The notes beneath the pieces are model-generated. The model ran no database searches. It was given only the letters and a program-made list of their open reading frames with translations, and had not been told where the DNA came from. The translations under genes and the position numbers were made by a program. Shown here one piece after another: positions 48,381-60,373 of a stretch of 64,000 nucleotides of DNA (positions are counted from its first letter, which is position 1; each line of letters opens with the position of its first letter). The stretch comes from Batkoa obscura. Its lineage: Eukaryota > Entomophthoromycota > Entomophthoromycetes > Entomophthorales > Batkoaceae. The DNA lies in contig JASVEC010000010.1 of assembly GCA_030770535.1 (NCBI GenBank), positions 434,001 through 498,000 of the forward strand, read 5' to 3'.

Positions 48381-49002
48381 CTAATGAGCTTGTTGATAAG
48401 CTGGCGGTGAGTTGGCAGCTTCAATATAATTAGGAGGTGGTAAGGTATAAGTAACTCTTTCGATTTCCCTTTGGTATCTACTTCTTTCACTAGCTTCTAA
48501 GCGCGCTGCTAAACTACTATTGAGTTTCAAATAACTTTCTTTATCACGTACAGATCTTAAATAATGTATTAAAAACTAAAAGAAATAAGTCAAATACTGA
48601 ATAATATTAATAACAATAAAAGCTTACATAAAGTTGAGTAACAATAATAAAACTAAAGAATAAAAAGATAGTTAAAGAATAAGCAAAAAAATAACTTGAG
48701 TCCCTGTAAACATAAAGTACTCCAAATACGATACCCAACAATATAGGCAACAATAAAAGTAGACGAAAACAAAAGGTACGTATAATCACGCGTTTTAATT
48801 CCAATTTTAATTTATTATCCCCATGCATCATCACTTTATAAAAATCTCGATCCAAATCACTTCTTAAAGTATAATGGGGTAGCAATTGAAATCCTTGTAA
48901 ATAATTAATTGTAATACTAGTAAATTCAGGAGGTGGGGGATCGGTATGATTGATAGTAGACATTTCAATAGTCGTTGTTGGCATCATTGCTTGATTCATC
49001 AT
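48381..49002 (-). CDS. Twin-PPxY small membrane protein, paralogue 4
   Basis: Two exons on the minus strand, 49002-48628 and 48575-48381; 189 residues. Family landmarks: FYKVMMHGDNKLK (~53-65), basic KRVIIRTFCFR, two hydrophobic segments (about 78-95 and 102-123), the phase-0 intron after TQLY, then FLIHYLRSVRDKESYLKLN, and twin motifs PPNY (172-175) and PPAY (182-185), again ten residues apart. The second exon is 195 bp, as in paralogue 3. The N-terminus has a further proline run (DPPPPEF). Three in-frame Met residues near the start make the exact initiation site uncertain (MMNQ, MPTT or MSTI). Function unknown. Confidence 0.85.
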
Positions 49003-49784
49003 CCTTGGATGATCTTGAAATAGAAATAGATTTGTTGCTAAAATTTTTGGAGTTTAAATTATTTCTTTAAAACTTATCAACTTATAAATTATACCTATTT
49101 TCAAGGTCCTAGATTCAACCAATCATTTGTCTCCTGTATTTAGAACTAAACCAAGCAACTTTAAAATTATTTTGGTTGTTAAGTTAGTAAAATTGGATTT
49201 TAGCCTGATTTTTAAATTGTTGAATTATAATATAAATCAAGCAATTATTTATTAATAAAGTATATCTTTTTTATAATGGTATTATTAAATTATAAATGAA
49301 TAAAAAAAGGGAGATTTTAACTCTCAAAATTTAATTGTTTAATAGTAAAAATCGGATTGTAGGTTATGTAAAATAATCATAGTTCTAGAAAGAAGTTTAT
49401 TTAATTGCTATTGTTAAGTAATCTCATATCTAAAACCCTTTTTGCTAAAAACACTGTCATTCTTGTTGTGTGGGCAAAAGTTTATCTAGTCTAAAAATCA
49501 AGATGACTCTCCATTGTAAAATTCTGCTACTATCACAACCCTATAATTCTAGGCTATTTATTTGGCCAAAAAACAAAACCTACACACGATATTTCTACTT
49601 ATTTTAATCTCAAATTTCATAAACTAAAAAGATTAAAAATAAGGTTACTGAAGCTATCAATAAAATACCAAAAATTAAATGGAAATTTAACCCTGATATT
49701 AAAACCATTTATTATAAACGTTCAAAAACTATGTTAAAAACTAACAAAATATTTATAATATGAGTAAACCAAATTTATATAAAT

Positions 49785-49865
49785 GAGAGTGTTTTTTCCA
49801 TTTTTTAAGTGCTATTTAAGCGGAAAAGTTGTTAGTAAAATTCTTAAACACAAAAGTACATCCTC
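49785..49865 (+). repeat. MITE family copy 12, internally shortened
   Basis: 81 bp, forward orientation, GAGAGTG to ACATCCTC, flanked by AAAT on both sides (49781-49784, 49866-49869). About 16 bp of the T-rich end are missing. Confidence 0.85.
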
Positions 49866-51772
49866 AAATAATAACTCAAAATTTAGATTTTGTGCAACAT
49901 TTTATAAAGTTCCTGATTCAATTTTAACAACTACTTATTTTTTTAAACGATATTATCGCTTTTTTTAAAATTATTTAGCGCTTTTTTATAAATTACTTAG
50001 CAGTTTTATTTTTATGAAAATTTCAAATTTCCTGAAACTAACAGGGAATTTTGTTAAAGTGCCTATTATAGGAAAAGCCCACACTTTGAGTTGGAAATAC
50101 TGTATTAAAAAATTGCAAAGGGGTCTATCTTTACATTTAAACTATGTTCCTCCATTATCTTTTCCTTTTTATTCCTAGAAATAAAACGCTTATGAGTTTC
50201 TTTACAGCTATTTCAAGAGCCTTTTGAAAAAAGGGTTAGATCTAAGAATATGAATTTATTAGATTTTATGGGATATTTTAGTCAGAATTTCAAATACTCT
50301 TTGATAATCAAGAGACGTTTCGTGCGCAAATGATGACTTAAACTATCATGCTTTTTTTCGCTAAGTCTAAATCTGACGAGTCAACCACTTGAGTACCATG
50401 AATAAACAATGGTCGTCAAACTTTTGTATTCCAAAATTAAATTGAATCATGATAAGGATTCCCCACATACGATTTTGAAGTGAAATAAAATCATGGTAAA
50501 TATTACTTCCATGATTTAAATTGAATTCAACTCTTTGGACATTGAATTCCAAGAAAACTAATCAATTGGCATAAAGTTGGTTAGAAACTATGGTCTAATC
50601 AAACAGAATTTTCTTGAGATACTTGGTACTAAAAGGTTGTTGTCAGTTAACCCAATCAAGTAAAATTTTTGATCTGATTGACTTTTTTTTTAAAAACACT
50701 GATATAAAAGTTTCCAAGCAATTCAATACTCAAGGGGTTAATGATAGCTATTAAAAGCAGCTACACTCAAATATTTATTAAACTATCAATTAAATTCGAC
50801 ATGTAAGTTTTTGTCGGTGTTATTTGCATATAGTTACGTCAATATTTACAAAATTTTTGAATATTAATTTTTCATCAAAATGTATCCTTAAATTAAAGTT
50901 AATGGCTCACACTTTCAACTGATTGTGAAAGAAAAGTGTTTTAAGAAATACGGCTGAAGAATCAAAATCCAAAATCTCTGTTCTTTTCATAAATTTTCCT
51001 CTATAAAATCCTTCTTTCAGTGGTGGATTAATTCCTGTTGCCACTAATAAACATAGCTTGACTGGTTTTTCTACAGCACTCCTCTTGTAGCTCCCTTTTC
51101 ATGTCGTTTTAGTATATTATACAATACAATTATACCTTGAAATTTATAAATAGTATTTTATGAGAAATATTTCAAATATAAATATAACAAATCTATAAAT
51201 AAAAATATTTCAAAATAATAGTGGGTCATAAGCTTACGAAAGCTTGGCTGTGAATAAAATTAATTTGAGTTTGACTTTTCTAAAATATTTAAATTAATTT
51301 ATCTTAGTAGTGATTTCACTGCTAGAAAATTGACTCTTTTTGACATTATTTTACATCATAATTTTATTTTAGGTCATAATAAAAAGTGGGTTTACAAAAT
51401 AATATTATTTAAACCTTATTAAGTTGCATGTTGTATCCCTTAAATTTAAACCTGTTACTTCGCTGGCAAAAATTGAGCCAAAAATATAACTTCTGCATCT
51501 AATGGACCAGTTTTCTCGCTATTTGAAACCTGAGGTATATATCTTACATGATATTTTAAATGATATTTTATAAACCTATGTTGCTAAGCATCTAAAAGCA
51601 TCCTCTTAATAAATCTTGCGTCCCCTTTTCCAAGTTGAACGGTATAATTGAAGTACCAACCATACTAATCATCATCATAAGAAAGGTATAGAAATAATAT
51701 GATTGGTTAATAAGATCTAAAGAATAGATCTAAGAATTCCAAATTTGAAACAAAATTAATTGGATGGCCAAG

Positions 51773-51780
51773 TATATAAA
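51773..51780 (+). promoter_or_regulatory. TATA box of secreted-protein gene
   Basis: TATATAAA preceded by GC-containing sequence (GGATGGCCAAG), 41 bp upstream of the ATG at 51821. This close, strong box with better-than-average codon bias in the gene suggests high expression. Confidence 0.5.
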
Positions 51781-51820
51781 GAAGATAAAGTACATATTTT
51801 TAAAGTCACTTTAATCAAAA

Positions 51821-52321
51821 ATGAAATTTAACTTAATTCTTCTTGCCTCAATCAGTACCATCTTAGCTGCTAACATCGAAAGAAGGGACGATGCCAAGTC
51901 AACTGAAACTAGCAGTAGTGTCAAACCTCAACAAACTGCTGAAGATTCAGAAGCTGCCAAATGTGTTAAAGAAAAGAAATGTAATGGAGATCTTGGTTGC
52001 TTAGCCAGCTGCAACAATGTTCCAAACCCAAGTGGTACCCAAGCCCAAAATACTAATGACTGTGTAGCCAAATGCGATAAGAGCAATGCTGAAGAATACT
52101 CTAAATGTAGTCAAAAATGTATTGCTGATATCTACTTAAACCACCCAGATTCCAGCAAAAAACCTGATAGTAGTAGTTCAAGTGGTTCTGCTAACTCTAG
52201 CAGTACTACTGGTGCTGATGGTAAACAGACTGCTGTTAAAGGATCTAGTGCTTCCTCTCAAGCCCCAGCCTTTTTCTTATCTTCAGGCCTTTTACTCTCC
52301 TTAGCCTATTATAACCATTAA
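51821..52321 (+). CDS. Secreted cysteine-rich, probably GPI-anchored protein
   Basis: Single exon, 166 residues. A signal peptide is clear (MKFNLILLASISTILA, cleavage near residue 16-18), followed by IERR, a possible Kex2-type dibasic site at Arg21-Arg22. The core has eight cysteines (48, 54, 60, 64, 81, 85, 96, 100) spaced C-x5-C-x5-C-x3-C-x16-C-x3-C-x10-C-x3-C, so four disulfides are likely. Next is a Ser/Gly/Thr linker suited to O-glycosylation, and a hydrophobic tail (APAFFLSSGLLLSLAYY) ending NH, which reads as a GPI-attachment signal. Codon use is visibly richer in C and G than in neighbours, in line with high expression. I recognise no CFEM, hydrophobin or other named pattern; it is probably a cell-wall or surface protein. 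Confidence 0.85.
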   Translation: MKFNLILLASISTILAANIERRDDAKSTETSSSVKPQQTAEDSEAAKCVKEKKCNGDLGCLASCNNVPNPSGTQAQNTNDCVAKCDKSNAEEYSKCSQKCIADIYLNHPDSSKKPDSSSSSGSANSSSTTGADGKQTAVKGSSASSQAPAFFLSSGLLLSLAYYNH

Positions 52322-55020
52322 TTAATTTGTACCTAATTTTTGCATTTAATGTATATCCCCTAATAAATATTAAATAATGATTATACCTAATGCTTGTAGC
52401 CCATTGTCTTCATTTATTACTTTTATTTAGATAGTGAATTAAAGTTCGTTCAGGTTGACTATATTAAACGTTCATTAGAATAAAAAGATCATCTTTGATC
52501 TTAAATAATATACTAATAAGTTTTAGAGTGTATAGTTAGAACATTTGATATATAATTGTTCAACAATATATATTTGCTTCTTGGCATTGGCCTTATAACA
52601 CTTCATTTTAGTTGACCTTCTGAAAATCATTTTAATTATTGATTTTTAAGGGCAGATCATTTAATAATTTATCACAATTGTCTGCAAGTTATTAATATGT
52701 TATAAAACTTATCCTTGAAGTAAATTAACTAATGCTTAAAGCAGGTCTTTTGGAATTATAACTATACTTAAAGACATTTTTATTATTGATCTAATTTAAT
52801 GTAACCCCAAACTTTTTAATCTGTCATTGCTTTTTAAAAATTCAACAATAGTATCAAAGACTATTATTATCAGAATCTTAAAGTGAGTCAAATAATAAAT
52901 TAAAAGTTTAGTCATGTTTAAATTGAATCAGTAGTAAGACCAGAAATTTGCTTCGGAATGCACCCATAAATATTTAATAAACTCCGTAAATTAAGATAAG
53001 GTAACATGGTATTCTAAATAGATCTAAATGGAATTAAAATTCGATTTTATGATCCAGTTGAATGTGATATTACAAAGTATTTTAAAATATGATATCATAT
53101 GGTAACTTATAACTATTTTGTCTTTTAAATCTTTATTAGGCTAAAGGCAACAGAAGATTTTATGCAAAAAACAGAAAAAGAAGACTAACCATAATTGAAC
53201 AAAGAAATTGAATTTCAAAAGGTCATCCTGTAGATAAGTTTAAGGTCTGAGAAATCCTCAGTAGCAGTTTCTTGGGGGTAATTGAATTCCACCAATAGTG
53301 AAATAAAAGAGCCGAAAATCATCATTATCAGGAAAAAATATTTAAAGGAAGAGCCATTAGTGTTTAATGACCAGATTAAATTGAACTTGCTTAAGCAATG
53401 ACAGGATTGATAACAACTAATAGTTTTCCAAAATCCCCACCTCTGTTATATTTTTATGATTCTATTATATTAGTAGTAATTACTAGCATTATTTTTTCAA
53501 AAATATAGAAATAGAGTAAAAATCTAATTAAATAATATTATGAGCTTATAATATAACATTGAAGATATTTGATTCTATTGACGTATCCGTTTTGAGACAT
53601 TTTATTTATACAAAAGCAAATTAAATTATAACTTCTCATTTGGATGGTATAATATAGTGCAAGAAAACCATATTAAATTTAAAGTAAAGTATAGATTGTA
53701 TAATTAATAATATTGCTTATAATAGTAATCTAAAGTGGACAATGTTTCCGACTATAACTATTTTTCTAAATGTTACAAAAATAATTTATAAACAAGCTAA
53801 TAAAAAGTTAAATAAAAAATTATCTTATTTTCAAATTATGATAAATCAAATAATATCAATAAAGAATTATAATTTATCATGGGGGAATGTCTTTTTTAAT
53901 TTCATGCTAACAGAAAGTTAGACAATATTTATAATTTATGTAAAATAACATCCTATACATTATAAAAAAAAAAACTTCAATAGAAAATGTTTTTTGTATT
54001 GGGATTAACTAATAGTATTTAAATTTTATATTACTTGAGTAATGTGCCAATTTATGAAACAAAAAGGACATTCACAAATACCATAATAGCTAAAGAATAA
54101 CCCCAAGGACAAAAATACAATAGTTTTATGCTGGTGTAATGCTTGAATTAACTACGACTACTGCTATAATATTAAAACAGTCCTATAATTACAATAGCTA
54201 ATATAAGGATTAAAATGAATTATTTCAAAAAAATTATCAAAATTCATTACTCAGAAGGTGTGGGTTTTGTTCTTTGAGGCTATATTTTTACACTGGAGAG
54301 AAGCTTATTTTAAAACATAATGTACCATTACAACTAAATATCAGCTTTGAAACATAGCCTAGGCCGAATTAGCTAATAAAGTATATGATGGATTAAAATT
54401 TAAAACAATAACGCAAGAGAATGGATTATTTATTTGCATTGTAGTAATGACTAAAATTAATATTGATAGCATATTTAAATTAAAGGGTTGAACTAAATGT
54501 TAATCTAAGTTTGATAAAGATTTATTTTAAAGAACAAGCTATATTTTCATTGTATGAGTTCGGATAAATTTAGTACATCTTTAAATCATTTTTGAGGGGA
54601 ATGTGGCTTAGGCAGTGTAGTAGTATTATATCAAATTAAGCTATTATTCTACAGCTTACCAGATAGTTTGTTGATAAATTAGGATTATTAAAAAATTGAT
54701 AGTGAAATCAGTATACAGCTTGCGTAATTATTAGCTTGTTTTATGTGAGATATATAAACAGAAAAATATATACAGTATATAAATCAATATGACATAGTAC
54801 AAAGATAATACCGTATTAAAGAATAATGTTATGTAATTAAATAGTCCAGAAATAGATATTTTATTAACAATAAATACAACTTAAAAATGAGAACTGGAGC
54901 AGGAAATAGTACAGGACGAATATAAATCATATAATTTTAACTACCACTATAATTAATCCTCTTATTATATTTTTAGAATAGTAGTTACATATCATAATAG
55001 TCGTCATTAATTAACGTAGA
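52322..55020. other. 2.7 kb intergenic
   Basis: No supported gene on either strand. Possible worn MITE remnant near 53881-53955 (see rejected list). Confidence 0.5.
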
Positions 55021-55806
55021 TTATTTTTGACTTAATTCATTTTGAGGTGGTGCATTCGCTAGTCCTTGAATGTTATTTTGATATACTGGACAATATTGAT
55101 GATGATTAAGTAGGGAAGTGAGTTCTTGAATTTGTTGATTTAAACTATCACGGGTAATCTCTAATTGTCGATTTTGTTGCTGAAGTAGTTGGAACTTTAG
55201 CATCATTGTTTCTTGATTCTTTTTCTTTCGAAGGCGACATTTGAGTGCAGCTAAAACTATAAGTATATATTCTTTAAACAAATCACAACATAAACCTACC
55301 TTGTCTATTACGCTCCAAGAACAATATCTTTTTCTCATCCAAGTTATCGATAGGTTTACGTTTTCTTCCACCTCCACCTTTACGAGTACCAGTTTGTAAG
55401 AATGGAAACTGATTAGCTACAAATCTGGATTGCAACCCAGCTTGATCTGAGCTTGGTTGCATGTATTGAGTGGAGCTATATGGTACTCCTACTAAAGTAC
55501 TATTTTGTTGAGGCGGAGCCATATTAACCATCTGTTGTTGTTGATTAAATGTAACTTGTCTAAACCTATCATCAATATCTGATTGAGAGTATGCCCCTTG
55601 TGTATTCATACTAGGGGGAACTTGATTGTGCATCATATAACTATTATCTACTTGAAGAGGAAATGTACTATACTGGGGTCCACTGTGATATTGGTAATGA
55701 GCTAATTGACTAGATTGATTATAATTATCTATAATAAGTTAGAAAATGAGCCTTGATTTTATAGTATCCATTTACCTAATGGTAGCTTTTGGGAAGAAGT
55801 AAGCAT
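55021..55806 (-). CDS. bZIP transcription factor, ATF/CREB-like
   Basis: Three exons on the minus strand: 55806-55776 (ten codons), 55728-55300, 55250-55021; 229 residues. The basic region carries the N-x7-R signature split by the second intron: NRQAALKCR, Asn151 to Arg159, followed by LRKKK and a leucine zipper with heptads through FQLLQQQNRQLEI, SLNQQIQEL and SLLNHH. The NRQAAxKCR core is that of the ATF2/Atf1-Pcr1 and related group. Upstream is a Gln/Asn/Tyr-rich region and a basic GGGGRKRKP that may aid nuclear import. No Osa/HRA-type motifs were recognised, so whether it is a stress (Atf1/Pcr1-like) regulator is open. The first exon and its GT donor are supported by in-frame joining to DNYNQSSQ. 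Confidence 0.9.
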
Positions 55807-58800
55807 TATCGTTATTCTACTGGTTTATAAAAGCACTGCTTATTTTTTCCTAAAATAAAAAAATTAGAATACTATTCGATATTCTCTTTTATAGCGCCCT
55901 TTCATTGGGTATATGAAATAATGATAAGCCAACTATTCCTTAATTAGGAGTATAAACAGGAATAATAAGACAGGTTTTTTATCATTCTGCATTTTTTGAG
56001 AATTAATAAATTACCTTAATGTATTAATATCTTATTTTTTGGTTAAAATATTTTCAAATCTAAATTGATATTTTTTTCTTCTTTCCAGTATTTATATCTT
56101 TTATCAAAACGTTCTCTTATTTAATTTTAATACTTTATTTTGACTCAAGCTACTTAAAAATATGCATAGTCTGTGAATATGAAGTCATAACTATGAATTC
56201 ATAGATCTTCTACCCATACTCGTCTTGGCTCGATTTCATTTGTTACTAACTATATCATACTTTAATCCAAACAGCTGTTTTGGTTTTAGGTCAATAATGA
56301 TTGGTTAACTATGAAATCATATTGCGAGTCATTTAATTAATTAGCTCTTATTTAGAAATGAAAAGGTGTAAATTATGGTATTTTTGGATAGTAAAATTGA
56401 TTATGAATCACAGTAGCAACTTTCGAGATCAAGTTTCCGAATTGAAACCAAATTCGATCATATCGATAAAGTATGAAATAATTTCCTTAATTTTAGCTAA
56501 TTAGAAGGGACCAGCTTACTTTTCATTTGTTAAAATAGTAATGATGATTTATTATTTTTAAAGCCAACTTCCGATTTTATAATTAAAGTTTTTAATTCAA
56601 ATAACTTATGTTAGCTAAAACATTTAAACAATTAAGTGTATGATGATATTACATGAAATTATATCATCATAATATAGCCATTCGTATATTATTATTCTTA
56701 CCAAAGGACGTTTAATTGTATAATCCTAATAATTATGCAAACAAGTCAAAATAAATTTCTGTGAGTTACTGGGGTCAAGATCATATGAAAATTATTGTCA
56801 CCTCGCCTTTAACTGTCATCTTGCGCTATAAATAAGAGTAAATATACTTAAAAAAATTAATAAAACGAGGATGAATCCATTTTTCAACATTTTTTAGCTT
56901 ATACTAGGAGATAGCTAATGCCTTTTATCCAATAAAATGATATCTTTTTATTAGAGGATTTTGAAAATATACTTATCAAAATATAATTAATTTAAGAGTC
57001 CTTACCACTTAATTGTTTAATGCAAGGTATTTATTCTATAACATTTAATAAAAAAATTTGACTCAACATAGTTATTGCATTAACCATACAAGAATATGTT
57101 CATTTTAAGAATTAAACATAATAATTTAAGTCCAACACGTATTAAATTACGAATATCAATTCATTTTCTCATACGAATTTTTATATATAGAAATAGGTTT
57201 CAATGAATGCCCAACTCTCTTAAATTTTCAAAAGTCATTATGATAATTTTTAGTATTTTATAAAAGGTAACATTATTATCCTAAGTTTAGTAAGAGTATA
57301 AATATAACTTTACTATCAAGCCCAATTTTAATTTAAAGTCATCAGTGCCACCAATGCTTTAACCTTACAACTTATAGCGACCCTTGAAAAGAACCCCAAT
57401 TTAATTGTTCTAATCAACTTAATTTGGTTTTATACTAATAAAAAAATAGTAGTTGTAAAAGTAGTAGAACCAACTGTACTTGTGATTTCAAAAAAACAAT
57501 TGTTATTTTTAGATAAGTTTTAAGGATTATTATTATTAAGGTAAACAAATTGCTAAATCTTTATTTTTTTGAAATATTTCATAAATAGTCCAAACTACAC
57601 TGGCTTTTGTTATAAATTCAAATAACATAAATGTTGTTTACAGTTAATCTGGTATTATTTCAGCTAGTATCCATTATTAAGGTAATCTTTTTAAATGAGA
57701 GTGTTAATTATAAACTTCATAGTCTAAAGTGATTTTATAAAGAAATGAGGTTGTAACAAAATCCTTTATATTAAAATTTAACTTTTCTCAAGTGTTGACA
57801 GTTATGATGCTTTATATACAACTTGTTTTTCTACTTTATGCAAATCGTAATGATATTTCATTGCTACATTGTCTACAAATTATTGCTTAACTTCATGATC
57901 AAATGCTACACAAACTTTCCGTTATTTAAATTCCCCCATTAGAATGATTTAATTTTTCTGTTTCAATTGAAATGTTGTTTATAGCCAACTAACTTAAAGC
58001 TTGGCATTAAAATCATTGCTCATAAAAATAAGTTTCTGCTACTGAATTTCAGTCAACATATGATTGTATTTGATTACATGTTATGTCAATTGTTTATTTT
58101 TTTAAAAAAATACAATATTTTAAATCTTATAGAATCTCGTTTAATTAGCAATAACTTATAAGATTTTCACATGGATTTTTGACTATTTATTGTGTCAGTG
58201 TTTTTAAACATTAATTTAACTTTAATAACAGAAAGATATACAAACATTCCTTTCATTTCTTCTATTACTATAAACCTTCCCCAAAGCTACAAGTCTTAGG
58301 ATCATTCACTCCACATATACCATACTTTCAGCTAATCACTAAGGAACTTCATCTAAAGCAGTTACTTCCATTGTTTCATATGTAGGTAGCCTTATAAAAA
58401 GTTCAATTCCAAGCTATAATATGTGGATGTTTTTTTTTGATTTCATCACTTTTTCCATTTTTTGAGCACTATTTGGATGGAAAGGTTGTTAGTAAAATCC
58501 TTAAACAAAAAACACATCCTCATATATAACCACCTATTTAAATCAAAAACAAGCGTTATTAAAGTTGAGTATCTTTTACCATCTACATAGTATCGTCTTC
58601 TATCTGTTATCTTTCTCTTAGTACCCCATATACCATCTGATCTAATTTATAGATGTTGGTATTTTAATTGATAAAGTACTTGGAAGCTTCGTCACTTTAA
58701 GATTTTAAAGGATATAATTGTAAAACTTTAACTTTTAACTTCTTTATTTTAATTTCTAAGATAAATTTGATTCCTCTTAGAAGCTTTCATCCATCTGATA

Positions 58801-59071
58801 GCTATTTCTTTATAAACTTTGTCTGGATAAGGATCCCAAAAGGAGAGAAAGCATTGCCTTATGCTTAGTCAATCCTATTATCTAAATATTTTATTCCTAA
58901 TAAAATTTCACCTGAAAACTACCTCTTTTAAGTGTTAAAGAGGGATTCTAGTTTAATTGATAAACTCAAAAAAATTCAATTATAATCCAAAATTAGTAAA
59001 TGTTACAAAAAAGTCAAATTAAGATTAAAACAATTTAAAATTATTGTAATTTAATATATTCAAACATATAT
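55807..59071. other. 3.3 kb intergenic with one MITE copy
   Basis: A/T-rich, no supported gene. Contains MITE copy 13 at 58423. Confidence 0.5.
58423..58521 (+). repeat. MITE family copy 13
   Basis: 99 bp, forward orientation, GTGGATGT to ACATCCTC, flanked by ATAT on both sides (58419-58422, 58522-58525). Confidence 0.88.
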
Positions 59072-60373
59072 TTATAATCTTCTCATAAAGTTAGAAACCA
59101 TAGTATCTGCAGTAGCTATTGATTGAGAAGCTTCTGGGTTAGTAATTGTTATACAAGTATCGGAAGAATGTTCATTATAATCAAATTCAGCTATATAAAA
59201 AATCAATAAAATTAATAACAATAATAATAATAATAAATTACTATTTTCTTCAATCCTTCTACTTGTGAAATATTTATACTTTAGTCTTAGGTAAATTTTT
59301 TTAACTGCTGAATAGACTGTTGGATCACAGCAAAAAGCTAAAAAATTTAATGTACCCGCAAAGGGTAATACCAACAAAGACCACTGATCTAGAGCTTCAT
59401 TTTCTTGACTATTAAGATCATAATAAAATTGAGAAATAATACCAGGGAATTGAGTAAATACCATAACTAAAGGATATAATAAACTAAATAAAAATTATCA
59501 ACAATTAAAGATGAAATTTAAATAAAAAGTTACATTCTATATGCTAAAATTCTCACACTATTTTCTGCCTTTTTAGATGTTTTTGTGTTACGAAAATATT
59601 TATGTGTCTTTATCAAAGTAGCACCTTGATTCAATTTGAATACAACAATAATTGCAATAATTATTAAATAAAGCATACATAAAAACCGCCAAATTTGATT
59701 TGCATAAAAATCTAGCATTTTACCATAATACAATCCATATTCACTATCTGCAATATAACATCCATAATATTCACTATAACCTAATAAACCTAAGGCTATT
59801 CTATAGTTATTGAGAACATTTTGAAAAAAATAATTTAAGTCAATTTACCTAATGGTGGAATAGAAATTAATAATGCGAGAATTAATGGAAGTAGCCAATA
59901 ACAAGCCTCCAATCTGGTAGTAATTATTTGATTGTTAAGAAAGATTAATTGAAGATTAATAGCAATCGATACATTTAAGAAAGCATAAAATAAGTTAAAA
60001 AATAAAGCTAAATAGCCACGAGAGGTACAAGCAATACCTGGTACTGCTGGTGATATCGATTTCCAATAAGCTCCCCCATGTAGCCATACATCATAAACAG
60101 ATAAACCAGTTTGTAATCTTAAAGATACTCGATCAACTAACCGGAAGTCATATATTGCTATAAAAATAGAAATTAGTGCTGATTCATACCATAGGTTAGT
60201 AACGATTAGTAAGCAACATTGAGTTAATAGTATATAACATTTGGAAAATAAAAAGAATTACATATGGCTACCATAAATAAAATGACTAAAAGGGCTAATC
60301 CAAGTGAAATTCTAGATACAATGGGGTAATAGTCAGTAACTAAAAACATGGCAAATGTGGATGGTTGATTCAT
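59072..60373 (-). CDS. Seven-transmembrane receptor, family-A GPCR-like, paralogue 1
   Basis: Five exons on the minus strand: 60373-60262, 60157-59849, 59795-59534, 59483-59242, 59190-59072; 347 residues. Seven hydrophobic segments can be drawn. Landmarks shared with the neighbour at 61407: YDFRLVDRVSLRLQTGLSVY after helix 1, SPAVPGIACTSRGYLALFFN, LLGYSEYYGCYIADSEYGLY (extracellular loop with Cys), GKMLDFYANQIWRFLC, QFPGIISQFYYDL, ALDQWSLLVLPFAGTLNFLA, and a DPTVYSAVKK end to helix 7, reminiscent of the rhodopsin-class NPxxY region. Such receptors are numerous in some early fungi; ligand unknown. The last intron (59191-59241, 51 bp) has no stop and is a multiple of three, so the spliced and unspliced forms are both open; splicing is preferred because the paralogue lacks the Leu-rich insert. 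Confidence 0.88.

Larger units (their letters stand above)
49003..51820. other. 2.8 kb intergenic with one MITE copy
   Basis: No supported gene. Holds MITE copy 12 at 49785. The stretch 50000-51100 is less A/T-rich than usual but only short, unrelated open frames were seen. A strong TATA box ends the region. Confidence 0.45.

Noticed and set aside
50000-51100. Less A/T-rich intergenic stretch considered as a hidden multi-exon gene
   Set aside because: No pair of adjoining open segments with splice sites gave a recognisable protein on either strand.
53881-53955. Possible extra MITE copy (GGGGAATGT ... ACATCCTA)
   Set aside because: Tips resemble the family, but the conserved core (GCACTATTTGAGCGG) is absent and no 4-bp duplication is visible; too worn to count.
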